From NCBI GenBank assembly GCA_964552795.1, contig CAZKIO010000006.1, positions 71,376-135,375 of the forward strand: 64,000 bases of DNA, given 5' to 3'. The translations under genes and the position numbers were made by a program. The stretch comes from JAEUHZ01 sp964552795. Lineage in GTDB: Bacteria > Planctomycetota > UBA1135 > GCA-002686595. Under the pieces are notes generated by a model that was given only the letters and a program-made list of their open reading frames with translations, ran no database searches and was not told where the DNA came from. Below are positions 8,181 through 16,659 of the stretch, in pieces (position 1 is the stretch's first letter; every line of letters starts with the position of its first letter).

Positions 8181-9655
8181 ACGCGCGCGAGCTGGAGGCC
8201 GTGCTCGCGGCGCGCGGCACGCCGCGCGTCCTGATCGTGGGCGACCTGATCCTCGACCGCTACGTGTCGGGCGACGTGTCGCGCATCTCCCCCGAGGCGC
8301 CGATCCCGGTGCTGGCCGCGCGCCGGGCCGAGGAGAAGCTGGGTGGCGCGGGCAACGTCGCCGCCAACCTCGTGGCGATGGGGGCGAAGGTCGACGTCGT
8401 CGGCGTGCTGGGCGAGGACGGCTGGGGCCGCGCGCTGCGCCAACTCCTGGAGGACCTGGGCGTCGCGACCGACGGCTGCGTGATCGATGCCGCGCGCCCG
8501 ACCGTGCAGAAGACGCGCCTCATGAGCGGCCCCCAGCAGATGCTGCGCGTCGACTGGGAGGACGCGCGCGCCGTCGCCGGCGCGGCGCGCGACGCGCTGC
8601 TCGCCGCCCTGCCGGCGCGCGTGAAGGGCGCGCAGGCGGTCGTGCTCTCCGACTACGGCAAGGGCGTGCTCGTGCCCGAGGTCGTCGCGGCGGTGATCGC
8701 CGCCGCGCGCGCGGCGCGCGTGCCGGTGCTCGTCGATCCCAAGGGCGACGACTACCGGCGCTACAAGGGCGCGACGCTCGTCACGCCCAACCGCAAGGAG
8801 GCCGAGCAGGCGATCGGCCGAAAGATTCCTCGTCTGGAGGACTTGCCGGCGGCGGCGGACGACCTGCTCGAGACGGCGGAACTCGACGCGGCGGTGATCA
8901 CGCTGGGCGCCGACGGCATCTACTTCCAGGACCGGCGCGGCGCGAGCGGGCACGTGCCCGCGCGCGCGCGCCAGGTCTTCGACGTGACCGGCGCGGGCGA
9001 CACGGTCGTCGCGCAGCTCGCGTTCCACCTCGCGGACGGCGTTCCGCTGGCGCAAGCGGTCGAGCTGGCGAACCAGGCCGCGGCGATCACGGTGGCGCGC
9101 CTGGGCACGCACGCCGTGTCGCGCGCGGAGCTCCTGGCGCACCTGGCGGAGAGCCATGCGAAGGCCGGCAAGGTGGTGCTGGGCGCGGAGCTCGACCAGC
9201 TCCTGGCGCAGTGGCGCAAGGCCGGCAAGCGCATCGTGTTCACCAACGGCTGCTTCGACGTGCTGCACGTCGGCCACGTGACCTACCTGCGCTTCGCCAA
9301 GGAGCGCGGCGACGTGCTGCTCGTGGGCGTCAACGACGACGCCAGCGTGCGGCGCCTGAAGGGCGAGGGCCGGCCCGTCAACCCGGTGGGGGACCGCATG
9401 GAGATGCTGGCGGCCCTCGAGATGGTCGACGCCGTCACGAGCTTCGGCGAGGACACGCCGGCCCGGATCGTCGAGCGCGTGACGCCCAACGTCCTGGTCA
9501 AGGGCCAGGACTGGGCCGACAAGGGCGTCGTCGGCCGCGAGTGGGTCGAGGCGCACGGCGGCAGCGTGCACCTCGCGCCGATGGTGCCCGGTCGCTCGAC
9601 GACGAGCATCCTGGAGCGCGCGCGCGAGGGCGACGCGGCGCGGCCGGGCTTCTAG
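8177..9655 (+). CDS. hldE: Bifunctional heptose 7-phosphate kinase / heptose 1-phosphate adenylyltransferase HldE
   Basis: 492 aa, the fused form of the two ADP-heptose enzymes. Residues 1 to about 325 are the PfkB-type kinase (VGDLILDRYVSGDVSRISPEAP, GGAGNVAANL, TGAGDTVVAQ with the catalytic Asp). Residues from about 345 are the cytidylyltransferase-like domain with TNGCFDVLHVGHVTYL, NDDASVRRLKG and a C-terminal RSTTSIL. The start is GTG 8177, overlapping the hldD stop; no ATG fits the family N-terminus. A second, split copy of both activities exists at 29989-31511. The low-G+C island begins right after this gene. Confidence 0.95.
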   Translation: MNARELEAVLAARGTPRVLIVGDLILDRYVSGDVSRISPEAPIPVLAARRAEEKLGGAGNVAANLVAMGAKVDVVGVLGEDGWGRALRQLLEDLGVATDGCVIDAARPTVQKTRLMSGPQQMLRVDWEDARAVAGAARDALLAALPARVKGAQAVVLSDYGKGVLVPEVVAAVIAAARAARVPVLVDPKGDDYRRYKGATLVTPNRKEAEQAIGRKIPRLEDLPAAADDLLETAELDAAVITLGADGIYFQDRRGASGHVPARARQVFDVTGAGDTVVAQLAFHLADGVPLAQAVELANQAAAITVARLGTHAVSRAELLAHLAESHAKAGKVVLGAELDQLLAQWRKAGKRIVFTNGCFDVLHVGHVTYLRFAKERGDVLLVGVNDDASVRRLKGEGRPVNPVGDRMEMLAALEMVDAVTSFGEDTPARIVERVTPNVLVKGQDWADKGVVGREWVEAHGGSVHLAPMVPGRSTTSILERAREGDAARPGF

Positions 9656-9965
9656 GGCCGATGTGCGGCGGGAGCATGTTTTTCACAGCCTGACCCGGCT
9701 GGGCGAGAGGGCACGCAGCACTCTCCACAAGCCGATGGGTCCTAGAAGAGGGGCGGGGAACCCAACCAGCTGGCAATGCGAAGGCCTCGGCCAGCAACGA
9801 TCTGCCCGAGCGAGGTCAGAGGAGGGAGGGTACTCCCATTTGTAGGACTGAAGCCGATTCCCGACAGCAGTCTGCTCGTCGAGAACCCCGCCTGGTAGGA
9901 TCAAAGACGCTCCTACGCGAGTGCGGCCCTGACGAGTAGGGCCGCCGGTCCATTCATCAACCCCT
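9656..9965. other. 310-base intergenic region at the left edge of the low-G+C island
   Basis: No gene is supported here. Base composition drops compared with hldE. A short stem GCCG/CGGC (9657-9669) followed after 9 bases by T5 (9679-9683) could be a weak terminator for hldE. A clear inverted repeat lies at 9923-9945. No transposase, integrase or attachment-site repeat is visible. Confidence 0.6.
9923..9945 (+). other. Perfect 8-bp hairpin upstream of the cysteine-rich gene
   Basis: GCGGCCCT (9923-9930), a 7-base loop and AGGGCCGC (9938-9945). It ends 20 bases before the Shine-Dalgarno sequence at 9966. There is no T-run after it, so it could be a leader structure or operator instead of a terminator. 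Confidence 0.45.
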
Positions 9966-9971
9966 AAGGAG
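9966..9971 (+). promoter_or_regulatory. Strong ribosome binding site AAGGAG
   Basis: AAGGAG is directly followed by an ATG at 9972, with further ATGs at 9978 and 9981. Spacing favours 9978 (6 bases) or 9981 (9 bases) over 9972 (0 bases). Confidence 0.65.
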
Positions 9972-9977
9972 ATGCCA

Positions 9978-10322
9978 ATGATGAGTCCTCGATTCGCATC
10001 CATCGTCCTAGTGAGTTCGACTGTCGCCCTCCTGTTTCTCCTGGTGACGTCCGCAACCCAAATCGGGACACCCAAGAAATGCCGCGCAAGTACAGGCGCA
10101 TTCTGCAGGCTCGTCTTCGCGGATTGTGATGGAAATGCGGGGGATTGCTTTCGTTGCACCTCGATCTCGCGTCACGATAGCTGTGATGGCACGCCGGCAA
10201 CCTGCAGTACTCAGCAGGCAGCTACTGGGTGCGGTAAGTACGAGTTCGCAGACTGCTGCGCAGGTGAATGCTGCAATTGGTGGACTGCAAGCACTGACTG
10301 CAACCGCACGGAGTGCCAGTAG
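9978..10322 (+). CDS. Small exported cysteine-rich protein (14 Cys)
   Basis: A 114-aa protein with no family I recognise. An N-terminal signal sequence (SIVLVSSTVALLFLLVTSATQ) is followed by about 85 residues carrying 14 cysteines, including CC pairs near the end (DCCAGECCNWW). The even number and spacing suggest a disulfide-rich extracytoplasmic protein or the precursor of a secreted peptide. The start is set by AAGGAG at 9966-9971. It is the first of four genes with low G+C, all with export signals. The stop (10320-10322) lies 32 bases before the next gene. By loose analogy, small Cys-rich exported peptides in Bacteroidota (the NVEALA type) also sit near DUF1573 proteins; that comparison is from memory and untested. 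Confidence 0.7.
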   Translation: MMSPRFASIVLVSSTVALLFLLVTSATQIGTPKKCRASTGAFCRLVFADCDGNAGDCFRCTSISRHDSCDGTPATCSTQQAATGCGKYEFADCCAGECCNWWTASTDCNRTECQ

Positions 10323-10354
10323 CTCCGCAGCGTGGAACACCCTTGTTCCAAAGA

Positions 10355-11473
10355 ATGCCGCTCATGCTCCTCGCATCCGCAGTTACTGTGCCGCTGCTTG
10401 TCCAGTTGGCATCGGCCTCCGTACTCAAATCTGGATCAAGTGAACGAGTTGATGGCGGACACCTGAGGGTAGTGCAAGACAACATTCGCAAGCGTGAACT
10501 AATCCTCCGCCGCTACGAGGTCTATTATTCAGAAGCGCTGACGGAAGTCGGAGCAACCAACCCGCCGAGTTGTACGTTAGGTGTCTACTGCCAGAATGAG
10601 GCCATAGAGAAATGGGTTAAGTACAGAGGCGCGAACCTTGCTCCTGATCGCTGCAGCGGAGATCCCCTCGAACTCTTCGAAGCCATTCGCGATAGTGTGT
10701 CCCCATCCGTGTTTCTATGTGATGGGGTGAGAACAGCGCTCTATGGACCAAGGACCGGCGGGCTCGGGGCATGGGACGGCATCCTCACTTCCAAAGTGGA
10801 CAATAGCATTCGCAGTGGTGGAATGAACTGCTGCATGCTGTTTGGGGAGCGGTGGTTCTCCGAGTTTCTGGATGACTGCCGTCTTATTGGCGTTACCGGG
10901 ACGGGAAACAAGTTGGAGTACACCGTCGTCGCAGGTGAGGGAGCCCAGCAATCAGTTATCCGCTTTGTCGCAGATAATACAGGTTTCATATACTCTCTTG
11001 AGTGGAGCAAGCAGGGGCGTGTCAGGATGCTCGCTACTGTGCTTGAAGCAATCAGTCTGGGTTCCGCAGTCTACCCACTTGCTGGTAACATTAAGTACAA
11101 CTATGGGCCGGGAGCGTCACTGGACACGAGGTATGCCTATGTCGAACGCAGTGAAGGTGTTCCAGTAGAAACGTCGCTCCTTTCATTGCCTTCCGAGTTG
11201 GTGAATCGAAACGCTGTCGTCATCATGTCCGACGAGGCCTCAGGATCAAGATTCCAGCTTGATAGGAATGGTATTGCTTCGCTTGACTTGATATCGGGTA
11301 CGACTGGAGAGGACACCGGGGCACCTGATTCAAGAGTTCCAGAAGCATCGGACAGCGCAAACGCGAATGGTGGCGGTGTACTGCGGTTCGTAATGGCCGC
11401 ACTCGCTGTTGTAATGGTTCTGAGTGGATCCGCCGTGATATGGACTCGACGCCGAGCTGCGCAGCGTTCATGA
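10355..11473 (+). CDS. Exported protein with C-terminal membrane anchor, unknown family
   Basis: 372 aa. A signal sequence at residues 2-24 (MLLASAVTVPLLVQLASA) leads to a large extracytoplasmic domain with six scattered cysteines, then a Ser/Asp/Gly-rich linker and a single membrane segment near the C-terminus (FVMAALAVVMVLSGSAVIW) ending in RRRAAQRS. That is type I topology with the basic tail inside. The segment between residues 150 and 250 reads like a beta-rich lipoprotein-sorting or LolA-like fold, but I cannot name it. I prefer ATG 10355; an in-frame GTG at 10313 overlaps the previous gene but would hide the signal peptide. It is coupled to the next gene by an ATGA overlap. Confidence 0.65.
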   Translation: MPLMLLASAVTVPLLVQLASASVLKSGSSERVDGGHLRVVQDNIRKRELILRRYEVYYSEALTEVGATNPPSCTLGVYCQNEAIEKWVKYRGANLAPDRCSGDPLELFEAIRDSVSPSVFLCDGVRTALYGPRTGGLGAWDGILTSKVDNSIRSGGMNCCMLFGERWFSEFLDDCRLIGVTGTGNKLEYTVVAGEGAQQSVIRFVADNTGFIYSLEWSKQGRVRMLATVLEAISLGSAVYPLAGNIKYNYGPGASLDTRYAYVERSEGVPVETSLLSLPSELVNRNAVVIMSDEASGSRFQLDRNGIASLDLISGTTGEDTGAPDSRVPEASDSANANGGGVLRFVMAALAVVMVLSGSAVIWTRRRAAQRS

Positions 11474-12195
11474 GCGTTGCAGTGAATGCCTATGCTGCCG
11501 CTTTGGCCTGCATCATATTCTTGCAGGCTTGTGGCAATCGTCCCATCCTCATCGAAGTGGCCCCATCAGCAAGTCAGCACGTGGTAGTGTCAAAGCGAAA
11601 TACATGCAGGCCAATTGTGTTCTTGCTGACAAATAAGAGCCCACATTCCTGCTTGATGGATGTGGCCGATAAGAGTTGCGGGGCGATTGCTGTAGAACTG
11701 TCAACTGCTGTATTATTACCGGGTGGCACTACGCCCGTGTCTATCCGGGCTGGTGTGCCGCATACCGGTGCTGATAATGGTTGGGTGACCGTTAACGTGA
11801 CAGACCCAGAGACCGTCGAAACGCGACAGATTACTCTGACTTATCACATTGAGCGCATGTGGGTCTCACGGTTAGAGGTTCAACCACCTATGGCATACCT
11901 CTCGAATAATGAACTGCGAAAGCCACGGGAGATTCTCGTGAGTCTAAATGTCTCCTCTTCAACGGCTCCAGTGCTGGTCAGTGTATCAGAAGGGCAGGAT
12001 ATGCTCGAGGTTGTGGTGTTATCGCCGTGGATCCGCTCTAGCCCCCTCTGCTATTCCACCATTCTGAGGGTCGTGGTGCCCGTGATCGATAGTCCGAGCA
12101 CCTCCCGTTGCATCGACATCGAGGTGACATGTGGGGGCGAAGCCCTGAACGGAACTCTCGAACTTGTGCAGTCCAAGACTGAGGCTCGCCAGTGA
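11470..12195 (+). CDS. Lipoprotein with a DUF1573-like domain
   Basis: 241 aa. The lipobox IFLQAC puts the acylated cysteine at residue 21. Residues 40-130 follow the DUF1573 pattern, an Ig-like exported domain: an Asn-bearing strand (FLLTNKS), cysteines followed by short strands, then LLPGGTTPVSIRA and a Gly-rich turn before the last strands (WVTVNVTDPET). Similarity is moderate and without a search it stays a probable call. ATG 11470 overlaps the preceding stop; its own stop overlaps the GTG of the next gene. The G+C is near half by eye, unlike the lipid A genes upstream. Confidence 0.6.
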   Translation: MSVAVNAYAAALACIIFLQACGNRPILIEVAPSASQHVVVSKRNTCRPIVFLLTNKSPHSCLMDVADKSCGAIAVELSTAVLLPGGTTPVSIRAGVPHTGADNGWVTVNVTDPETVETRQITLTYHIERMWVSRLEVQPPMAYLSNNELRKPREILVSLNVSSSTAPVLVSVSEGQDMLEVVVLSPWIRSSPLCYSTILRVVVPVIDSPSTSRCIDIEVTCGGEALNGTLELVQSKTEARQ

Positions 12196-14087
12196 ACCAT
12201 GGCGAATGGAACTTCGGTGATCAGCAGAGCAAGGAAAGTGCAGAGAGGGAGCGTTCGATGGCAGCACGGCTCGAATCAGGACCAATCAACCGTCTCTTGA
12301 CCGTGGCCTGTGGAGGGCTGGGGTTAGTAGTAACTCTACTGTGGGTATCGGTTCTAGGTGAGCGCAATACTAGCTCAATGGTCCCTGGTGGCACACGACC
12401 ACAGCCAAGTGGCGAGCTCTCAGGACAGGAAAGCGGTATCGACAACTCAAGCCGAGCGCCAGGGGCACACGACCCTGGTGACCTGTCAACGCTAATCCCG
12501 CTCGGTCAGCAGGAGGGTGCAACTGTTCTCGGCGTTGTGCAGGATGATGACGGAGCTCCTCTGGGTGGGATTCGGCTGATTCTGCGCGCAACGCAGGGAA
12601 AGCACGTAATCAAGGTGCTGACGGCCAGGACTAATGTGGTCGATGGTACGTTCATATTCCCGCTCCTGACCGCTCCTGATCCCTGCGATGTGACGGTCGA
12701 CGTCCAGGCACAGGGTGACGGCGACTATTGGGTATTGTCAGAGCCGACCAGGATATCCGTGGTCGATGGTCGCCGGTACTACTTTATTCTGACGGGCACG
12801 AGGCACGTAATCCAGATTGAGGGTTTGATTCTCGATGGGTATGGTGCCGGAGTGCCCGGAGCTGAGGTGACGGCCAGGGGCGCCCCATCCGTTACGACAG
12901 ATGATCAAGGCCGGTTTGCCATCGCCGTGCCCCTTTGGTCCGACTCAGTCATGCTGGAGTGCTCGGCACTGCTAGAGCATGGTAGGCAGTCGACGAGAAA
13001 GCAGGTGATTATCACCAGCGAATGGCGTAATGCAGGACGCCTCTCCGGCGTCATCATCGGGTTTCCAGTACTTGATAATGTGCTAAGTATCTACGTTCGA
13101 GACGAGGGCGGTACTCCACTTCACTCCGCGCGCATTTCGAACCCAGTCGCGGGTGTTGAACGGCTTACGGGTACGGATGGGAGCGCAGTTGTGCCTGTCT
13201 CCGGGAGTGACGGAGCAAGCCTCGTGGTTGGGGCGGACGGATACTCAACAAGAGTGGTGTTTGTCGCTCCTGACTCTACCGATGCTGTCATCATCATGTG
13301 TGCTGATGTCCTCTTGAGAGGTGTAGTTGTCGATGGTGATGGCCAAGCCGTCGCACGGGCAGTTGTTCAAGTGTCTGATCGAACGGACGGCGCCGGGAAC
13401 ATTGCGCTAGCAATCACCGATTCCTTGGGTGGCTTTTCGTTTCGAGCCAGAAAGGTAGGCACTCCGCTATTCTTTGAGGTGAGTGCTAGCGACGGAAGGA
13501 GGGGTCGGTCCCAGAAATCACCCCAGTGGAGAGGTGATGTTGTTGAGATTCGTGTCACACCAGTGACTGCTGTGCGTGGATTCGTCATTGACTCCGGCGG
13601 AGTTCCACAGGCTCGCGTCTTGGTGCGTGCCGATTACGCTCGTGGTGTGTCGCATACCGACTCGGTTGCGGAATCTAGTGTACTGGGGGAGTTTGAGGTA
13701 CTTGTCAATGCTGAGGACTGCAGCAGAGTGGTGTTCAGCAAGGAAGGCTTCTCTGTTACTGAGGTAGAGTGCAATGCTGTGAATGGCCGAACCATCGTAC
13801 TCAGGCCCGCTGGCGTCTTGGCCTTCTATGTTGTCGACAATCTCGGTGCTCCGTACGGACCGATTGAGGCAGAGCTATTCAGGCATCGTCCTGGTCTCGA
13901 GGACGAACGAGTGGCTTCGAAGTGCTACTCTCCGAATGGCGTCATGACGATTCGGCCTGCTGGCATGGAGCCCGGCGAGGTGTGCATCCTCAAGATCTAC
14001 GACTCTCAGGGAAAAACCATGCGTCGTGAGGCGCGATTGGCCAAGGCTGGTGATCCGCGTACGATCATTCAATGGCGCCCTCAATAG
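12192..14087 (+). CDS. Membrane-anchored protein with repeated carboxypeptidase-regulatory-like (Ig-like) domains
   Basis: 631 aa. A cytoplasmic N-terminus of about 33 residues, one membrane segment (VACGGLGLVVTLLWVSVLG, about 38-56), a Ser/Gly-rich linker, then at least five beta-sandwich repeats of the CarboxypepD_reg type. Each repeat shows the pattern (V/I)xGxVxDxxGxPxxxxxV followed by TDxxGxF: VLGVVQDDDGAPLGGIRL, IEGLILDGYGAGVPGAEV with TTDDQGRFAI, LRGVVVDGDGQAVARAVV with ITDSLGGFSF, and VRGFVIDSGGVPQARVLV with SVLGEF. Such repeats usually serve adhesion, scaffolding or cell-surface display. GTG 12192 overlaps the previous stop. It is the last gene of the island. Confidence 0.75.
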   Translation: MNHGEWNFGDQQSKESAERERSMAARLESGPINRLLTVACGGLGLVVTLLWVSVLGERNTSSMVPGGTRPQPSGELSGQESGIDNSSRAPGAHDPGDLSTLIPLGQQEGATVLGVVQDDDGAPLGGIRLILRATQGKHVIKVLTARTNVVDGTFIFPLLTAPDPCDVTVDVQAQGDGDYWVLSEPTRISVVDGRRYYFILTGTRHVIQIEGLILDGYGAGVPGAEVTARGAPSVTTDDQGRFAIAVPLWSDSVMLECSALLEHGRQSTRKQVIITSEWRNAGRLSGVIIGFPVLDNVLSIYVRDEGGTPLHSARISNPVAGVERLTGTDGSAVVPVSGSDGASLVVGADGYSTRVVFVAPDSTDAVIIMCADVLLRGVVVDGDGQAVARAVVQVSDRTDGAGNIALAITDSLGGFSFRARKVGTPLFFEVSASDGRRGRSQKSPQWRGDVVEIRVTPVTAVRGFVIDSGGVPQARVLVRADYARGVSHTDSVAESSVLGEFEVLVNAEDCSRVVFSKEGFSVTEVECNAVNGRTIVLRPAGVLAFYVVDNLGAPYGPIEAELFRHRPGLEDERVASKCYSPNGVMTIRPAGMEPGEVCILKIYDSQGKTMRREARLAKAGDPRTIIQWRPQ

Positions 14088-14254
14088 ACGGGGGGTTGCT
14101 GCCATGGGGAATGAAGGGCAGGTGGCCCTCCGCTACCTCCACCCCGCCGTGGGTGCCCGGCAGGCCCCGCTCAATGTCCGCAAGCTGAACTGTAGAACGG
14201 CTCTCACGTTCGAGTGTGAGTCGTCCGGTATCGTGACGGACTGGGACCGCACTC

Positions 14255-16492
14255 TCAGTGTCGGAGTCGCTGCATTGAAGCACGCATCAGCGTGCGCCAG
14301 TGCAGCGCCTGCTGCGGGTCGACGACGCCGTGCCGCTGGCGGCCGTAGAGCATCAGCTCGAACGGTTTCCCGGCCTTCTGCAGCGCGTAGGCGAGCTGCG
14401 TCGTGTTCGCGGGGTGCACGTTGTCGTCCATGGCACCGTGCACCAGCACCAGGTGCCCGGTGAGGTTCCCGGCCGCCTTGACCACCGACGTGCGCTCGTA
14501 GCCGTCCTTGTTGTTCGCCGGCGTGCGCATGTAGCGCTCGGTGTAGATGGAGTCGTAGCTCCTCCAGTCGGTCACCGACCCGCCCGCCACGCCCAGCGCG
14601 AACTTCTTCGAGTGCGTCAGCGCGTACGCCGTCATGAACCCGCCGTAGCTCCAGCCGGTGATGCCCACGCGCGCGGGATCGACGAAGCCCTGCCCGACGA
14701 GCCAGTCGATGCTGTCCTCGATGTCCGCGAGCTCGCTCTCGCCCATGCGCTGGTAGCAGGCCCAGGTCGACACCGCGCCCTTGCCGCTGGCGCTGCGGTT
14801 GTCGCAGCTCCACACCACGAAGCCCTGCTGCGCCAGCATCTGCTGGAACATCCCGCCGGTACCCCCCCAGGAATTGCGCACCGTCTGCGCGTGCGGACCG
14901 GAGTACACGAACATCATCGCCGGGTACTTCTTCGCGGGGTCGAAGTCGAGCGGCTTGATCAGCATGGCCTCCATCACGAAGCCGTCGCGCGTCTTGACCT
15001 GCAGGAGCTCGGGCACCGAGCGCGCGTACTCGCGCACCGCCGGGACGTCGTTGGCGTCGATCGTGCGCACCTCGAAGCCGTCGCTCGCGCGGTGCAGGCG
15101 CACCTGCGGCGGCGTGTGGATGTCGCTCCACGTGTCGAGGAAGCGCGTGAAGGTCGGGTTGAATTTGACCGAGTGCGTGCCCGCGCGCTGCGACAGGCGC
15201 CGCAGCCCGCGGCCGTCGAGGCCGATCAGGTAGACATCGCTCCCGATGTGCGAGCGCTCCGTTCCGCTGAAGTAGACCAGGCTGCGTGCCTCGTCGACCC
15301 CGTGCAGGTCGCGGACCTCCCACTCGCCCTGGGTCACGGGGCCCAGGCAGGTCGCGCCGCGGTAGCGGTACAGGTGCTTCCAGCCGCTGCGCTCGCTGAA
15401 CCACAGGAAGGTGCCGTCCGCCAGCCACGTCGGGCTGTCGGTGCGCTCGACCCAGGCCGGCGTCGTCTCGCGCACGAGCAGCGTGTCGCCGCTCGCGTCC
15501 GCGGCGCACAGGCGCAGCTCGAGCCAGACCTGCTCACGGTCCTGGACCTGGTACACGAGCCGGTTGTCCGGACTCCACGAGACGTCCACGACCAGAGGCT
15601 CGAACTGCGCGTAGGCCGTGAGATCCACGTCGCGCACCTCCCCCGACGATGCGCCCGCGATGCGCAGCCGCACCGACGGATTGGTCTCGCCCGGGCGCGG
15701 GTACGGCGACGTCTCGACCTTGAAGTCGTGGCGCGTGTCGTCGACCAGCGTGTAGAGCGGCACGCCCGTCTGGTCCAGGCGCAGGAACGCGATGTTCCGC
15801 GAATCCGGGCTCCACCAGAACGAGCGGAACGTGCCGCGGCCGTAGATCTCCTCCTGGTAGATCCAGTCCAGCTTGCCGTTCAGCACGTTCTCGGAGCCGT
15901 CGTTCGTGAGCCGCGTGGCGCCGCCCGCCACCGCGTCGCCCACGAACAGGTCGTTGTCGGCGACGAAGGCCACGCGCTTGCCGTCGGGGCTGAACGCCGC
16001 TTCCTCCTCGTCGACCTCGGGGGTCGACGTGATGCGCAGCGCGGTCTCGGAGTCGAAGCGCACGACCCACAGGTCGCGCGCGATCGTGACGAGCAGCGCG
16101 TCTCGCGCCGGGCTCAGGCGCTCGGCGTCCGGCGAAAGGAGGCGCGCGACGCGCCCTTCGTCGACCCCCGGGATCGCGGCGATCGCCTTCTTCGCCTTGC
16201 TCGTGTCGAGGAACGGCTGCATCGCGCCCGTGTCGGCCTCGACCAGCACCCACTCGGTCTCGCGCGTGTCGGGATTGCGGCGCGACTGGAGGTAGCGGCC
16301 GGCGTCGATCCACCTCAGGTTGGTCGGCGGGCGCCCGCTGAAATCGACCTTCTGGTCGGGGTGGTAGAGGTCCTCCAGGGTGAGGCGCTTGCCGGGGGCG
16401 GCCGGCTTGGCCGCGGGGGCGCGTTCCGGGGTGGCTGCGCAGGCGCACAGCGGCAGGATGGCGCAGAGGCTGAGGATCGTGCTTCGTTTCAT
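14255..16492 (-). CDS. Dipeptidyl-peptidase IV family serine peptidase (S9B), lipoprotein
   Basis: 745 aa. The N-terminus has a lipobox (LPLCAC, acylated cysteine about residue 18), so it is probably anchored in the envelope. An eight-bladed propeller is followed by an alpha/beta hydrolase domain with the triad in GWSYGGF (Ser), HGAMDDNVHPANT (Asp) and YGRQRHG (His). The DPP-IV signature IYQEEIYGRGTF, with the Glu pair that binds the substrate amino group, sits before FWWSPDS. It should release X-Pro or X-Ala dipeptides from peptide N-termini. ATG 16492 is chosen because the signal peptide starts there; the open frame extends 54 codons further into a Pro/Ser-rich shadow. A minus-strand TAAGCT at 16528-16533 may be its -10. 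Confidence 0.92.
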   Translation of the reverse strand: MKRSTILSLCAILPLCACAATPERAPAAKPAAPGKRLTLEDLYHPDQKVDFSGRPPTNLRWIDAGRYLQSRRNPDTRETEWVLVEADTGAMQPFLDTSKAKKAIAAIPGVDEGRVARLLSPDAERLSPARDALLVTIARDLWVVRFDSETALRITSTPEVDEEEAAFSPDGKRVAFVADNDLFVGDAVAGGATRLTNDGSENVLNGKLDWIYQEEIYGRGTFRSFWWSPDSRNIAFLRLDQTGVPLYTLVDDTRHDFKVETSPYPRPGETNPSVRLRIAGASSGEVRDVDLTAYAQFEPLVVDVSWSPDNRLVYQVQDREQVWLELRLCAADASGDTLLVRETTPAWVERTDSPTWLADGTFLWFSERSGWKHLYRYRGATCLGPVTQGEWEVRDLHGVDEARSLVYFSGTERSHIGSDVYLIGLDGRGLRRLSQRAGTHSVKFNPTFTRFLDTWSDIHTPPQVRLHRASDGFEVRTIDANDVPAVREYARSVPELLQVKTRDGFVMEAMLIKPLDFDPAKKYPAMMFVYSGPHAQTVRNSWGGTGGMFQQMLAQQGFVVWSCDNRSASGKGAVSTWACYQRMGESELADIEDSIDWLVGQGFVDPARVGITGWSYGGFMTAYALTHSKKFALGVAGGSVTDWRSYDSIYTERYMRTPANNKDGYERTSVVKAAGNLTGHLVLVHGAMDDNVHPANTTQLAYALQKAGKPFELMLYGRQRHGVVDPQQALHWRTLMRASMQRLRH

Positions 16493-16527
16493 CGCGGCCC
16501 GTCGTTGGGGGTGGGGGGGGGCGGGAG

Positions 16528-16533
16528 AGCTTA
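16528..16533 (-). promoter_or_regulatory. -10-like hexamer TAAGCT for the DPP-IV gene
   Basis: TAAGCT on the minus strand, 35 bases upstream of the ATG at 16492. No -35 box. It lies in the 167-base region shared with the divergent selenoprotein gene. Confidence 0.35.
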
Positions 16534-16608
16534 GCGGGCGTCGCCGCGAATCGGGCCCGGTTCCCTGTCCGGCCGGTCGGTCAGAAGCCGGTCCCCCGCC
16601 CGGACTGC

Positions 16609-16614
16609 TAGACT
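16609..16614 (+). promoter_or_regulatory. -10-like hexamer TAGACT for the selenoprotein gene
   Basis: TAGACT, 45 bases upstream of the ATG at 16660; the same hexamer precedes the gene starting at 62141 on the other strand. No -35 box. Confidence 0.35.
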
Positions 16615-16659
16615 CGGAGCCCGGTTGCGCGCCCATTCCGCGCGCGGGAGACACACACG

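Noticed and set aside
9972..9974. ATG 9972 as start of the Cys-rich protein
   Set aside because: It directly abuts the AAGGAG ribosome binding site, leaving no spacer; ATG 9978 fits better.
10313..10315. GTG start for the second island gene
   Set aside because: It would add 14 residues before a good signal peptide that begins at ATG 10355, and it has no ribosome binding site.
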